DNA of 64,000 bases, taken from assembly GCF_900240945.1 (NCBI RefSeq), contig NZ_OESG01000014.1, positions 368,923 to 432,922 of the forward strand. The letters run 5' to 3'. Shown here piece after piece: positions 10,282-18,509 of the stretch (positions are counted from its first letter, which is position 1; each line of letters opens with the position of its first letter). Below the pieces are notes generated by a model. It was not told the origin of the DNA. It saw only the letters and a program-made list of their open reading frames with translations, and searched no databases. A program made the translations under genes and the position numbers. This DNA comes from Mycobacterium sp. 3519A (GTDB lineage Bacteria > Actinomycetota > Actinomycetes > Mycobacteriales > Mycobacteriaceae).

Positions 10282-11164
10282 CGGCGCTGACCAGGCGGAT
10301 GTTGCCGATCATGGCGCCGGCTTCGGAGTCGGGCGCCGGGACCGGCCTGCCGAACGAGCGCAGCTGATACGCCAACGGGGTGGCCACCGCCTGCCAGCCA
10401 CGGCTGCCGAACCACTCGTGTGCGGGTGCGTGCTGCTCGTTGTAGACCAGGGTGAAGAAGGTGCGGTCGGTGGCGCCGGTGACCTCCTCGTCGCGCCTGG
10501 CCGCAAAGATGTTGGCGTCCAGCGGCTCCGACTCTTCGACAGCGAGGTGGCTGCCCGAAGCGGTCAGCGAGTCGATGCCGGTGAACAGCTGGTGCTGTGC
10601 GCTGGCGGGCAGATAGATCAACAGGCCTTCGGCGATCCACGCTGACGGCTTCGACGGGTCGAATCCGCTGTCGCGCAACGCCTTCGGCCAGTCGTTGCGC
10701 AGGTCGACAGCGATCTCCCTGCGGTCGGCGGTGGGGGTGTCGCCGTGGGCGGACAGCGCCTGGCGTTTGAACTCCAGCACCTGCGGTTGATCGAGTTCGA
10801 ACACCACGGTGCCGTCGGGCCACGGCAACCGGTAGCCGCGCGAGTCCAACCCGGCGGCCAGCAACACGATCTGACGCACTCCCGCTTCGGCGGCCGCGGC
10901 GAAGTACGTGTCGAAGTACCTGGTCCGAACACCCTGAAAGTTGATGAAGTAATCCCCGAACTCGGTCCGCAGTGCGTGCTCGGGGACGCCGCCGTCGAGC
11001 AGGTCCGCCCACTCGCCGCCGACGGCGCGACAGAATACCTCGGCGTACGGGTCCACTGCCGCAGGGTTGGCCTTCTGCGCTTCCAAAGCCCGTGCCGCGG
11101 CGACGAACAAAGCAGTGTTGCCGACGCTCGTCGTGATGTTCCAGGTGTCGTTATCGGTACGCAC
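10271..11164 (-). CDS. SAM-dependent methyltransferase, LCM/TIGR00027 family (Rv0281-like)
   Basis: Putative class I S-adenosylmethionine methyltransferase of 297 residues, from the leucine-carboxyl-methyltransferase-like family greatly expanded in mycobacteria. Visible hallmarks are the N-terminal [20 protein letters not shown], the SAM-binding [17 protein letters not shown] and the acidic [13 protein letters not shown], followed by [11 protein letters not shown]. The start is GTG. It lies 59 bp downstream of the MpaB-like gene in the same direction, as Rv0276 and Rv0281 are arranged near ESX-3 in M. tuberculosis. The physiological acceptor is unknown for this group. Confidence 0.9.
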   Translation of the reverse strand: MRTDNDTWNITTSVGNTALFVAAARALEAQKANPAAVDPYAEVFCRAVGGEWADLLDGGVPEHALRTEFGDYFINFQGVRTRYFDTYFAAAAEAGVRQIVLLAAGLDSRGYRLPWPDGTVVFELDQPQVLEFKRQALSAHGDTPTADRREIAVDLRNDWPKALRDSGFDPSKPSAWIAEGLLIYLPASAQHQLFTGIDSLTASGSHLAVEESEPLDANIFAARRDEEVTGATDRTFFTLVYNEQHAPAHEWFGSRGWQAVATPLAYQLRSFGRPVPAPDSEAGAMIGNIRLVSAVKH

Positions 11165-11223
11165 GTACGCGTTTATACGCTCTGATGCTGGGCGGTTCTC
11201 TCAGGCTGGGTCGGCGGCAAACC

Positions 11224-12123
11224 CTAGACCAACGGGCGGCCGGTCCTGATCCGCCAGTCCAGATCCTTCAGCAGCACGTTGAACGGGAACTGCCGGATGA
11301 AACGCGGCATCAGGTTGTTGAGGAAGCGAAGCACACGGATGGTGCGGTCGAAGCGACGCTGCCTCGCCGCATTCCACTCCAGCTTCATCTCGTCGCGGAA
11401 CCGTTGCGGCAGAAAGCCCGTCGTGATCATCAAGTTGAAGTCGTCGAGCCTGCGCTGCACCCGTGTCGGCAACTTGACGCCACGGATGCGGCCCGCCGCG
11501 ATCGGCCACAGATAGTCGCGGACGGCGTCATCGATATGGACCTGCTCGAGCGACTCCTGCCAGTACCGGTCGAAGGCCGCACGGTCCTTCGGCCACATGT
11601 CCTCGGGTACCTGCAAAGTGGTTCCGAGCGGTAACCCCTCGGCGTAATGCCGCTCGGCGGTCTGTTCGTCCATTTCGCCGACGAACAACCGGTACACGTC
11701 CACCGCACCCTTGTACAGGCAGGCCCCCACCCACAGTTGAAGGTCGCGGTCGAATGCGTTGTAGGTGACGGGACTCTTATCGGTCGAATAGACCTGGGCG
11801 TGTGCACGATTCACCGCGCGCCGGAATGCCGCCTTCTGCTCGGGCGAACCCTGAGTGGCGACCGCGAGGTAGGTAAACGTGGTGCGCGCACGCTTGATCG
11901 GATGCAGGTCCACCCGGCCGCTCTCGACCCGGCTTTCCATCACGCCGTAGCCGACCCCGGGCCTGGCCAACTGCATGATCACGTTGGCCGGGCCTGCCAG
12001 CAGCGCCACCCCCATCAACCCGTCGTCGAAATTGGCGCCGCGGCGCCGCGGCGTCGTCGGAGTCCCGACGGCGGCATCGCAGACTGGCCGCTCGACCTGT
12101 GCCACCGGCTCACTGATCGTCAT
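11224..12123 (-). CDS. MpaB-like oxygenase, DUF2236 family (Rv0276-like)
   Basis: Member of the DUF2236 family, which includes the MpaB and latex-clearing rubber oxygenases, many of them haem b proteins. It has 299 residues with no signal peptide. The family core GANFDDGLMGVALLAGPANVIMQLA, the central ARTTFTYLAVATQG and NAFDRDLQLWVGACLYKGAVD are clear; the histidines and arginine that would contact haem cannot be assigned by eye. The start is ATG. The gene is divergent from a TetR gene and probably under its control, as in the equivalent Rv0275c-Rv0276 pair. Confidence 0.85.
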   Translation of the reverse strand: MTISEPVAQVERPVCDAAVGTPTTPRRRGANFDDGLMGVALLAGPANVIMQLARPGVGYGVMESRVESGRVDLHPIKRARTTFTYLAVATQGSPEQKAAFRRAVNRAHAQVYSTDKSPVTYNAFDRDLQLWVGACLYKGAVDVYRLFVGEMDEQTAERHYAEGLPLGTTLQVPEDMWPKDRAAFDRYWQESLEQVHIDDAVRDYLWPIAAGRIRGVKLPTRVQRRLDDFNLMITTGFLPQRFRDEMKLEWNAARQRRFDRTIRVLRFLNNLMPRFIRQFPFNVLLKDLDWRIRTGRPLV

Positions 12124-12201
12124 TGACCCACCTAGTGTTCGGCAAATGTGAGAACGTTTGTTTCCAGATTATCTTGCCCGTACCTCGACGCCGGTGTCAA
12201 G

Positions 12202-12828
12202 ATGGATCCGATGGCTCAAGTGCGGCCCTACCGGGGCATTGAGGCGGCCGACCGGGTCGCCGAGCGACGCCGCAGGTTCCTGGAAGCGGGTCTGGACATC
12301 CTCGGATCCGATTCCGACTTGTCCGAACTGACCGTGCGCGGCATCTGCCGCCGGGCCGGCTTCGCATTGCGCTACTTCTACGAGAGCTTTGCCGACAAGG
12401 ACGACCTGATCGCCGCGGTGTACGACTGGGTGATCGCCGACCTCGCCGCGACGACGCAGGCCGCGGTCGCGGCGGCGCCGGTGCCCGAGCAGAGTCGGGC
12501 GGGGATGGCCAATATCGTTCGGAGCATCGCCGCAGACCCGCGGGTGGGCCGGTTGCTGTTCAGTTCGCAGCTGTCGAACCCGGTCGTGGTGCGCAAGCGC
12601 ACGGAGTCGTTCGCGTTGATGGCGTTATTGACGTTTCAGCATGCCAGCACCGTCGGCGGCCGCCACACCGACCGGCTCAAGGCCGGATCCCATTTCGTGG
12701 TCGGCGGTGTCGCCCAGATGATCACGTCATGGTTGGAAGGCGACGTGTCGCTGGACAACGACGAACTGGTGGACCAACTGGCCACGATGATCGACGCGCT
12801 CGCCGTGCCCGACCTCTATACCGATTAG
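12202..12828 (+). CDS. TetR-family regulator (Rv0275c-like)
   Basis: TetR-type repressor of 208 residues. The DNA-binding helix-turn-helix is ELTVRGICRRAGFALRYFYE near residue 45, and the remainder is the helical ligand-binding domain. I choose the ATG of MDPMAQVRPYRG; a GTG 54 bp upstream gives an unnatural N-terminal extension and an ATG 9 bp downstream is possible. The 78-bp gap to the divergent MpaB-like gene holds an imperfect palindrome (CAAATG...CGTTTG, 12142-12159) that could be its operator. Its stop overlaps the converging VOC gene. Confidence 0.9.
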   Translation: MDPMAQVRPYRGIEAADRVAERRRRFLEAGLDILGSDSDLSELTVRGICRRAGFALRYFYESFADKDDLIAAVYDWVIADLAATTQAAVAAAPVPEQSRAGMANIVRSIAADPRVGRLLFSSQLSNPVVVRKRTESFALMALLTFQHASTVGGRHTDRLKAGSHFVVGGVAQMITSWLEGDVSLDNDELVDQLATMIDALAVPDLYTD

Positions 12829-13406
12829 CGGCCTGCGGGCACCCTCGGCCTGCGATCTGCCACGGTCTTCGGCGTGGTCTGCGCGTCGTTCTTGGTGAAT
12901 TCCTTGGTCCAGCAGGCAAACTCCAGTGTGATGCCGTCAGGATCGTGGAAGTAGAACGACCGCACGTACACACCTGGATGTACCGTCGGCGACACCTGGG
13001 CTTCGCTCTCGTCGTGGTTGAGCACCGGGCCGACGCGCACGCCCTTGTCCTTGAGTCGCTGCCGATACTCGTCGAACTTCTCGGCGGGCACATGGAATGC
13101 GAGGTGGTTCATGGTGCTGACGGCGCTGACGATGTCGCCGATCCCGGGTATCGCCTCCGGTGACGACACGCCAGGCACCCGGTCCGGCGCATCGGCGAAC
13201 CAGAAGAACGCGACACAGTCGCCGTTGCCCGCATCGAAGAAGAAGTGCTGCCCCATGCCGCCCGGCAGATCCAGCGATTTGATCAGTGGCATGCCGAGCA
13301 CATTGCTGTAGAAGTCGACGGTGCGCGCCATGTCGGAGCAGACCAGGGCCACGTGGTTGATGCCGCCGAGGTCGAATTCGGAATTGGGATTGGATGGCTT
13401 GATCAC
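12825..13406 (-). CDS. VOC-superfamily protein, dioxygenase-like (Rv0274-like)
   Basis: Vicinal-oxygen-chelate fold protein of 193 residues, the size recalled for Rv0274. Two beta-alpha-beta modules are visible, starting GGINHVALVCSDMARTVDFY and TMNHLAFHVP. Candidate metal ligands are the His of NHVAL, the His of NHLAF and the Glu of ITLEFACW. It may be a ring-cleaving dioxygenase, a glyoxalase-type enzyme or an epimerase; the sequence alone does not say which. The start is GTG at 13406, supported by GAGGAG eight bases upstream. It diverges from a TetR gene across a perfect palindrome. Confidence 0.87.
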   Translation of the reverse strand: MIKPSNPNSEFDLGGINHVALVCSDMARTVDFYSNVLGMPLIKSLDLPGGMGQHFFFDAGNGDCVAFFWFADAPDRVPGVSSPEAIPGIGDIVSAVSTMNHLAFHVPAEKFDEYRQRLKDKGVRVGPVLNHDESEAQVSPTVHPGVYVRSFYFHDPDGITLEFACWTKEFTKNDAQTTPKTVADRRPRVPAGR

Positions 13407-13436
13407 GTTCGCAACTCCTCTAGCCAAGCTCGAAAT

Positions 13437-13458
13437 CTGAATCTAACATCAGATTCAG
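13437..13458. promoter_or_regulatory. Palindromic operator for the 13.5-kb TetR regulator
   Basis: Perfect inverted repeat with 8-bp arms CTGAATCT and AGATTCAG separated by AACATC. It lies in the 77-bp gap between the divergent VOC and TetR start codons, the expected place for a TetR autoregulatory site. The AT-rich arms stand out against the GC-rich surroundings. Binding by the adjacent TetR is an inference from position and symmetry. Confidence 0.8.
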
Positions 13459-13483
13459 TTTGGATCAACGGCCGAGGAGCCCC

Positions 13484-14113
13484 GTGACCGTCAGCCCCCG
13501 CGAGCAGTTGCCGACAGTGCGTGGCAGGCAGACGCAGGCCGCCATCGACGCGGCGGCACGGCGGGTGATCGCGCGCAAGGGCATTCTGGCGACGACGATT
13601 TCGGACATCGCCGCAGAAGCGGGCAAGTCGACGGCGTCGTTCTACAACTACTACGACTCCAAGGAAGCCATGGTCCTGCAGTGGGCCGTGCGATTTCGCG
13701 ACGAGGCGCGGAAGCGGTCTCGGGCGGCCGCGCAGCCAGGCCTGACCAACTGGGAACGCGCGTATCAGGCGGCCGCCGCACACTGGCACACCTATCGCAA
13801 CAGGCTCGCCGAGATCATCAGCGTCTCGCAACTGGCCATGATCAGCGACGATTTCGCCGAATACTGGGCGGACATCTGCTCGCTGCCCATAGCGTTGATC
13901 ACCGACATGGTGAAACAAGCTCAGCGGCAGGGCTTCTGCCCAGCCGACGACGATCCGCATCTGGTTGCGGTTGCGATGGTGTCCATGCTCAACCAATTCT
14001 GCTATACGCAACTGTCCGGCGACGCGCGTGCTGTCGACGACGACTCGTGTATCACCACGCTGGCCAACATCTTCTACCGGACGATCTACCCCAAGGAGGC
14101 CGGCCTGCCATGA
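13484..14113 (+). CDS. TetR-family regulator (Rv0273c-like)
   Basis: TetR repressor of 209 residues heading a catabolic operon. The helix-turn-helix is TISDIAAEAGKSTASFYNYY, about residues 37-56, and a long helical effector domain follows. The GTG at 13484 is preferred because GAGGAG sits 4-9 bases before it; a start 24 bp further upstream would fall beyond that site. The stop overlaps the next start as ATGA, so it is co-translated with the hydrolase. The palindrome at 13437-13458 is its likely target. Confidence 0.9.
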   Translation: MTVSPREQLPTVRGRQTQAAIDAAARRVIARKGILATTISDIAAEAGKSTASFYNYYDSKEAMVLQWAVRFRDEARKRSRAAAQPGLTNWERAYQAAAAHWHTYRNRLAEIISVSQLAMISDDFAEYWADICSLPIALITDMVKQAQRQGFCPADDDPHLVAVAMVSMLNQFCYTQLSGDARAVDDDSCITTLANIFYRTIYPKEAGLP

Positions 14114-15252
14114 CGAGAACCGCGACGTCATCCGGAACTCCCGGCGTCACACGCGAATTCGTCGGTTTGGACTCACCGACAGCGCGGCGCGCCGGTTCCG
14201 GCGGCCATCCGTGCCAAGGCCTCTACCACCGCGGCGTCGGACGCAAGCCGAAGGTCGCGATGATCGCCGCGCACTATCAGATCGACTTCTCCGAGCACTA
14301 TCTCGCCGACTACATGGCCACCCGCGGCATCGGTTTCCTCGGCTGGAACACCCGCTATCGCGGATATGAGAGCAGTTTTTTGCTAGACCACGCCCTCGTC
14401 GACATCGGTGTCGGGGTCCGATGGCTGCGCGAGGTGCAAGGTGTGGAAACCATTGTGCTGCTTGGTAACTCCGGCGGTGGTTCGCTGATGGCCGCCTATC
14501 AGGCCCAAGCGGTCGACCCGCACGTGACGCCACTGCCTGGCATGCGGCCCGCGGCGGGCCTCGCCGACCTGCCGCCCGCCGACGGCTACGTGGCGAGCGC
14601 TGCGCATCCCGGGCGGCCCGACGTGCTGACCGCCTGGATGGACGCGTCGGTGATCGACGAAAACGACCCGTTGGCAGCGGATCCCGATCTCGACCTGTTC
14701 AACGAACACAACGGGCCGCCGTACTCCAAGGAATTCATCGAGCGCTACCGGTCGGCGCAGATCGCCCGCAACCATGCGATCACCGACTGGGCGGAGACCG
14801 AACTCAAGCGGGTGCATGCGGCGGGCTTCTCGGACCGCCCGTTCACGGTGCATCGGACGTGGGCGGACCCGCGCATGGTCGATCCCGCCATCGAGCCGAC
14901 CAAACGGCCCGCCAACATGTGTTACGCGGGACCGCCGGTCAAGGCCAACCGGTCGGCACACGGCATCGCCGCCGCCTGCACGCTGCGGAACTGGCTGGGC
15001 ATGTGGAGCCTTCGGCACGCACAGACGCGCGCCGAACCGCACCTGGCCCGCATCGACTGTCCCGCGTTGGTGATCAACGCAGAACAGGACACCGGCGTCT
15101 TTCCCAGCGATGCCCAACGCATCTACGACGCCTTGGCCAGTTCCGACAAGTCACAGTGCGCCATCGACACCGACCACTACTTCACCACGCCGGGAGCACG
15201 CAGCGAGAAGGCCGATACGATCGCCAAGTGGATCACCAAGCGGTGGCGCTAA
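14110..15252 (+). CDS. Alpha/beta-hydrolase-fold protein (Rv0272c-like)
   Basis: Putative serine hydrolase of 380 residues, close to the length recalled for Rv0272c. The nucleophile elbow is LLGNSGGGS, with a preceding hydrophobic strand ETIVLLGN and the oxyanion-side IAAHYQIDFSEHY. The late ALVINAEQDTGVFPSD and TDHYFTTPG carry the likely acid and His. An unusually long cap occupies residues 130-290. Substrate unknown; position next to a hydroxyacid dehydrogenase and FadE6 suggests a role in degrading a lipid or cyclic acid. It overlaps the TetR stop by 4 bp and the next start by 10 bp. Confidence 0.85.
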   Translation: MTRTATSSGTPGVTREFVGLDSPTARRAGSGGHPCQGLYHRGVGRKPKVAMIAAHYQIDFSEHYLADYMATRGIGFLGWNTRYRGYESSFLLDHALVDIGVGVRWLREVQGVETIVLLGNSGGGSLMAAYQAQAVDPHVTPLPGMRPAAGLADLPPADGYVASAAHPGRPDVLTAWMDASVIDENDPLAADPDLDLFNEHNGPPYSKEFIERYRSAQIARNHAITDWAETELKRVHAAGFSDRPFTVHRTWADPRMVDPAIEPTKRPANMCYAGPPVKANRSAHGIAAACTLRNWLGMWSLRHAQTRAEPHLARIDCPALVINAEQDTGVFPSDAQRIYDALASSDKSQCAIDTDHYFTTPGARSEKADTIAKWITKRWR

Positions 15253-16187
15253 GGGTTCTCGCCCACTTCGTTCCCGGCCCCAAGGACATCGAATTCCTTG
15301 CCCCAGAAGCGGATTGGCTTGACGTTCGGTTTTGTGCCGAGGACGACGACGCCACGTTCTACCGCGAACTACCCGACGCGAACGTCATCTGGCATGTGCT
15401 GCGGCCGATCTCCGGTGACGACCTCCAAAAGGCGGCCAACCTCAAACTCGTACACAAGATGGGCGCCGGGGTGAACACCATCGACGTCGACACCGCCACC
15501 CGACTGGGCATCGCGGTGGCGAACATGCCCGGTGCCAACGCGCCGTCGGTCGCCGAGGGCACCGTGCTGCTGATGCTCGCCGCGCTGCGCAGGCTACCCG
15601 CGCTGGATCGCGCGACCCGGGACGGCAGGGGATGGCCGACGGACCCGACCCTCGGCGACACCGTGCGCGATATCGGCGGGTGCACGGTGGGCCTGGTCGG
15701 CTACGGCAACATCGCGAAGGCCGTCGAGCACATCGTGTCGGCGATGGGCGCGCAGGTCCTGCACACCAGCACCCGCGACGACGGCCACCCCGCCTGGCGC
15801 CCGCTCCCCGATCTGCTGTCCGCCAGCGACATCGTCTCGCTGCATCTGCCGCTGACCGACGCGACCGCGCGCATGTTCGACCGCACCGCGCTGGGCCGGA
15901 TGAAGCCCGGCGCCGTCCTGGTCAACACTTCACGAGGCGGCGTAGTCGACGAAGCGGCGCTCGTCGACGCGCTGCGCACCGGCAGCCTGGCCGCTGCGGG
16001 TCTGGACGTCTTCTCGGAAGAACCCGTTCCCGCCGACAATCCACTGCTCACTCTCGACAATGTGGTGCTCACCCCACACGTCACCTGGTACACCGCCGAC
16101 ACCATGCGGCGCTACCTGGAACACGCACTGGACAACTGCAGGCGGATCAGTGACGGCCGGAGTCTGGCCGATGTTGTCAACGAGTAA
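15243..16187 (+). CDS. D-isomer-specific 2-hydroxyacid dehydrogenase
   Basis: NAD(P)-dependent oxidoreductase of 314 residues in the phosphoglycerate/D-lactate dehydrogenase family, which interconverts 2-hydroxy and 2-keto acids. The Rossmann motif is GLVGYGNIAKAVE. The catalytic Arg is in VNTSRGGVVDE, the Glu in DVFSEEP and the His in LTPHVTWY. The start is GTG (MALRVLAHF), overlapping the hydrolase end by 10 bp, so it belongs to the same transcript. I do not recall this gene between Rv0272c and fadE6 in M. tuberculosis, so it is probably a lineage-specific addition to the operon. Confidence 0.9.
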   Translation: MALRVLAHFVPGPKDIEFLAPEADWLDVRFCAEDDDATFYRELPDANVIWHVLRPISGDDLQKAANLKLVHKMGAGVNTIDVDTATRLGIAVANMPGANAPSVAEGTVLLMLAALRRLPALDRATRDGRGWPTDPTLGDTVRDIGGCTVGLVGYGNIAKAVEHIVSAMGAQVLHTSTRDDGHPAWRPLPDLLSASDIVSLHLPLTDATARMFDRTALGRMKPGAVLVNTSRGGVVDEAALVDALRTGSLAAAGLDVFSEEPVPADNPLLTLDNVVLTPHVTWYTADTMRRYLEHALDNCRRISDGRSLADVVNE

Positions 16188-16246
16188 TCTGACTCCCAAC
16201 CGACCGGTTAATCGGGAAGACTTCGGCCCTGCCTGGAGGCGGATAC

Positions 16247-18439
16247 ATGCCCATCGCAATCACAGAGGAACACAACGACCTGGCTGATTCGGTCCGGTCT
16301 CTGGTGGCGCGGGTGGCTCCGTCGGAGGTGCTGCACGAAGCGCTGGAGAATCCGATCCCCAACCCACCGCCGTTCTGGAAGGCCGCTGCCGAGCAGGGCC
16401 TCCAAGGCGTTCACCTCGCGGAATCGGTTGGCGGACAGGGTTTCGGCATCCTCGAGTTGGCCATCGTGCTCGCCGAGTTCGGCTACGGCGCGGTGCCGGG
16501 ACCGTTCGTGCCGTCCGCGATCGCCAGCGCGCTGATCGCTGCCAACGACCCCGACGCGAAGCTGCTCAATGACCTGGCCTCCGGTGACGTCATCGCCGCA
16601 TACGCGATCGACTCCGGCCTGACCGCCACCCGGCACGGTGAGGGCCTCGTCATCCGCGGCGAGGTGCGGGCGGTGCCCGCCGCCGCCCAGGCGTCCGTGC
16701 TGGTGCTGCCGGTCGCCATCGACAGCGGTGAAGAGTGGCTGGTGCTCGACGCCGACCAGTTGGAAATCGAACCCGTGCAGAGCATCGATCCGCTTCGGCC
16801 GATCGCGCATGTGCGGGCCAACGCCGTCGAGGTCGGCGACGACCGCGTGCTGAACAACCTGAGCCGCACCCTGGCTCGGGCGCTGATGTCGACGTTGCTG
16901 TCTGCCGAGTCCATCGGTGTCGCGCGGTGGGCGACCGACACCGCGTCGGGATACGCGAAGATCCGCGAGCAGTTCGGCAGGCCGATCGGCCAGTTCCAGG
17001 CCATCAAGCACAAGTGCGCGGAGATGATCGCCGACACCGAGCGGGCCACCGCCGCGGTGTGGGACGCCGCCCGAGCCATCGACGAATATCGCGAAACCGG
17101 TTCGCAGGACAGTGCTTTCGAGTTCGCCGCAGCGGTCGCCGCGACGTTGGCGCCCGCGGCGGCGCTGCACTGCACCCAGGACTGCATCCAGGTGCACGGC
17201 GGCATCGGCTTCACCTGGGAGCACGACACCAACGTCTACTACCGGCGCGCGATCATGCTGGCGGCCTGCTTCGGCCGCGCCGCGGACTACCCGCAGCAGG
17301 TGGTCGACGTCGCGACCACCACCGGCGTTCGCAAGATCGACATCGACCTCGACCAGGACACCGAGAAGCTTCGCGACGAGATCCGTGCGGAAGTCGCTGC
17401 GCTGAAAGCGATTCCGCGGGAACAGCGCACGATCGCGTTGGCCGAGGGCGGTTGGGTGGTGCCCCACCTGCCCAAGCCTTGGGGTCGCGCGGCCAGTCCC
17501 GTCGAGCAGATCATCATCGCCCAGGAGTTCACCGCCGGTAAGGTGCGCCGACCCAACATGGGCATCGCGGCGTGGTTGATTCCCTCGGTGGTCGCGTTCG
17601 GCACCGAGGAACAGAAGCAGCGCTTCCTGCCGCCGACGCTGCGCGGCGAAATGATCTGGTGTCAGCTGTTTTCCGAGCCGGGATCCGGCTCGGACCTGGC
17701 CAGCCTGAGCACGAAGGCCACCAAGGTCGACGGCGGTTGGCGGATCACCGGCCAGAAGATCTGGACCACCGGGGCGCAGCTGTCGCAGTGGGGCATGCTG
17801 CTGGCCCGCACCGATCCGAGCGCACCGAAACACAACGGCATCACCTACTTCCTGCTCGACATGTCCAGTGAGGGCGTCGAGGTCAAGCCGCTTCGCGAAC
17901 TCACCGGCAACGCGATGTTCAACACCGTGTTCCTCGACGACGTGTTCGTCCCCGACGACCTGGTGCTCGGCGAGGTGAACCGCGGCTGGGAGGTCAGTCG
18001 CACCACGCTGACCGCGGAGCGGGTGTCCATCGGCAGCAGTGAGGCGCCGTTCCTGGCCAACCTCAACGGTTTCGTCGAGTTCATCCGCGACGGGCACTTC
18101 GACCAGATCGACCAGAACCACGCGGGCAGGCTGATCGCCGAGGGGCATGCGGCCAAGCTGCTCAACATGCGCTCGACACTGCTGACGTTGGCCGGCGGCG
18201 ATCCGATGCCCGCCGCCGCGATCTCGAAGCTGCTGTCGATGCGCACCGGCCAGGGGTATGCGGAGTTTGCAGTGTCGTCGTTCGGCACCGACGGCGCCAT
18301 CGGCGACCCCGACCAGCCTCAGGGCCAGTGGGCGCAGATGCTGCTGGCCAGCCGGGCCACGACGATTTACGGCGGCACGTCGGAGGTGCAGCTCAACATC
18401 ATCGCCGAGCGGCTGCTGGGACTGCCCCGCGACCCGTAA
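16247..18439 (+). CDS. fadE6: FadE6, double-domain acyl-CoA dehydrogenase
   Basis: Flavin-dependent acyl-CoA dehydrogenase with two fused domains in 730 residues, matching the 731 of M. tuberculosis FadE6. Domain 1 (to about residue 360) has REQFGRPIGQFQAIKHKCAEM and QVHGGIGFTWEHD. Domain 2 has WCQLFSEPGSGSDLASL, QKIWTTGAQ and the C-terminal TIYGGTSEVQLNIIAERLLG. Such pairs mimic heterotetrameric ChsE-type enzymes that oxidise bulky or steroid-like acyl-CoAs. The ATG follows GGAGG. A 59-bp gap separates it from the upstream operon. Preferred substrate unknown. Confidence 0.92.
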   Translation: MPIAITEEHNDLADSVRSLVARVAPSEVLHEALENPIPNPPPFWKAAAEQGLQGVHLAESVGGQGFGILELAIVLAEFGYGAVPGPFVPSAIASALIAANDPDAKLLNDLASGDVIAAYAIDSGLTATRHGEGLVIRGEVRAVPAAAQASVLVLPVAIDSGEEWLVLDADQLEIEPVQSIDPLRPIAHVRANAVEVGDDRVLNNLSRTLARALMSTLLSAESIGVARWATDTASGYAKIREQFGRPIGQFQAIKHKCAEMIADTERATAAVWDAARAIDEYRETGSQDSAFEFAAAVAATLAPAAALHCTQDCIQVHGGIGFTWEHDTNVYYRRAIMLAACFGRAADYPQQVVDVATTTGVRKIDIDLDQDTEKLRDEIRAEVAALKAIPREQRTIALAEGGWVVPHLPKPWGRAASPVEQIIIAQEFTAGKVRRPNMGIAAWLIPSVVAFGTEEQKQRFLPPTLRGEMIWCQLFSEPGSGSDLASLSTKATKVDGGWRITGQKIWTTGAQLSQWGMLLARTDPSAPKHNGITYFLLDMSSEGVEVKPLRELTGNAMFNTVFLDDVFVPDDLVLGEVNRGWEVSRTTLTAERVSIGSSEAPFLANLNGFVEFIRDGHFDQIDQNHAGRLIAEGHAAKLLNMRSTLLTLAGGDPMPAAAISKLLSMRTGQGYAEFAVSSFGTDGAIGDPDQPQGQWAQMLLASRATTIYGGTSEVQLNIIAERLLGLPRDP

Positions 18440-18449
18440 ACTTCCCCGC

Positions 18450-18509
18450 GCGAGCAGACGCAAAGTGGCCCAATTTCTCGGCGTGTCGGGACATTTTGCG
18501 TCTGCTCGC
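18450..18509. repeat. 15-bp perfect inverted repeat after fadE6
   Basis: Arms GCGAGCAGACGCAAA (18450-18464) and TTTGCGTCTGCTCGC (18495-18509) are perfect complements around a 30-nt loop, 10 bp past the fadE6 stop. A hairpin of this strength could terminate fadE6 transcription, but there is no U-tract. From memory, GCGAGCAGACGCAAA-type words recur between genes in mycobacteria, so this may be one copy of a dispersed intergenic element. It overlaps the only plausible start codon of the LysR gene that follows. Confidence 0.7.

Noticed and set aside
16190..16246. Possible palindrome (ACCGACCGGTTAATCGG) before fadE6
   Set aside because: Arms do not pair well; too weak to list as an operator.
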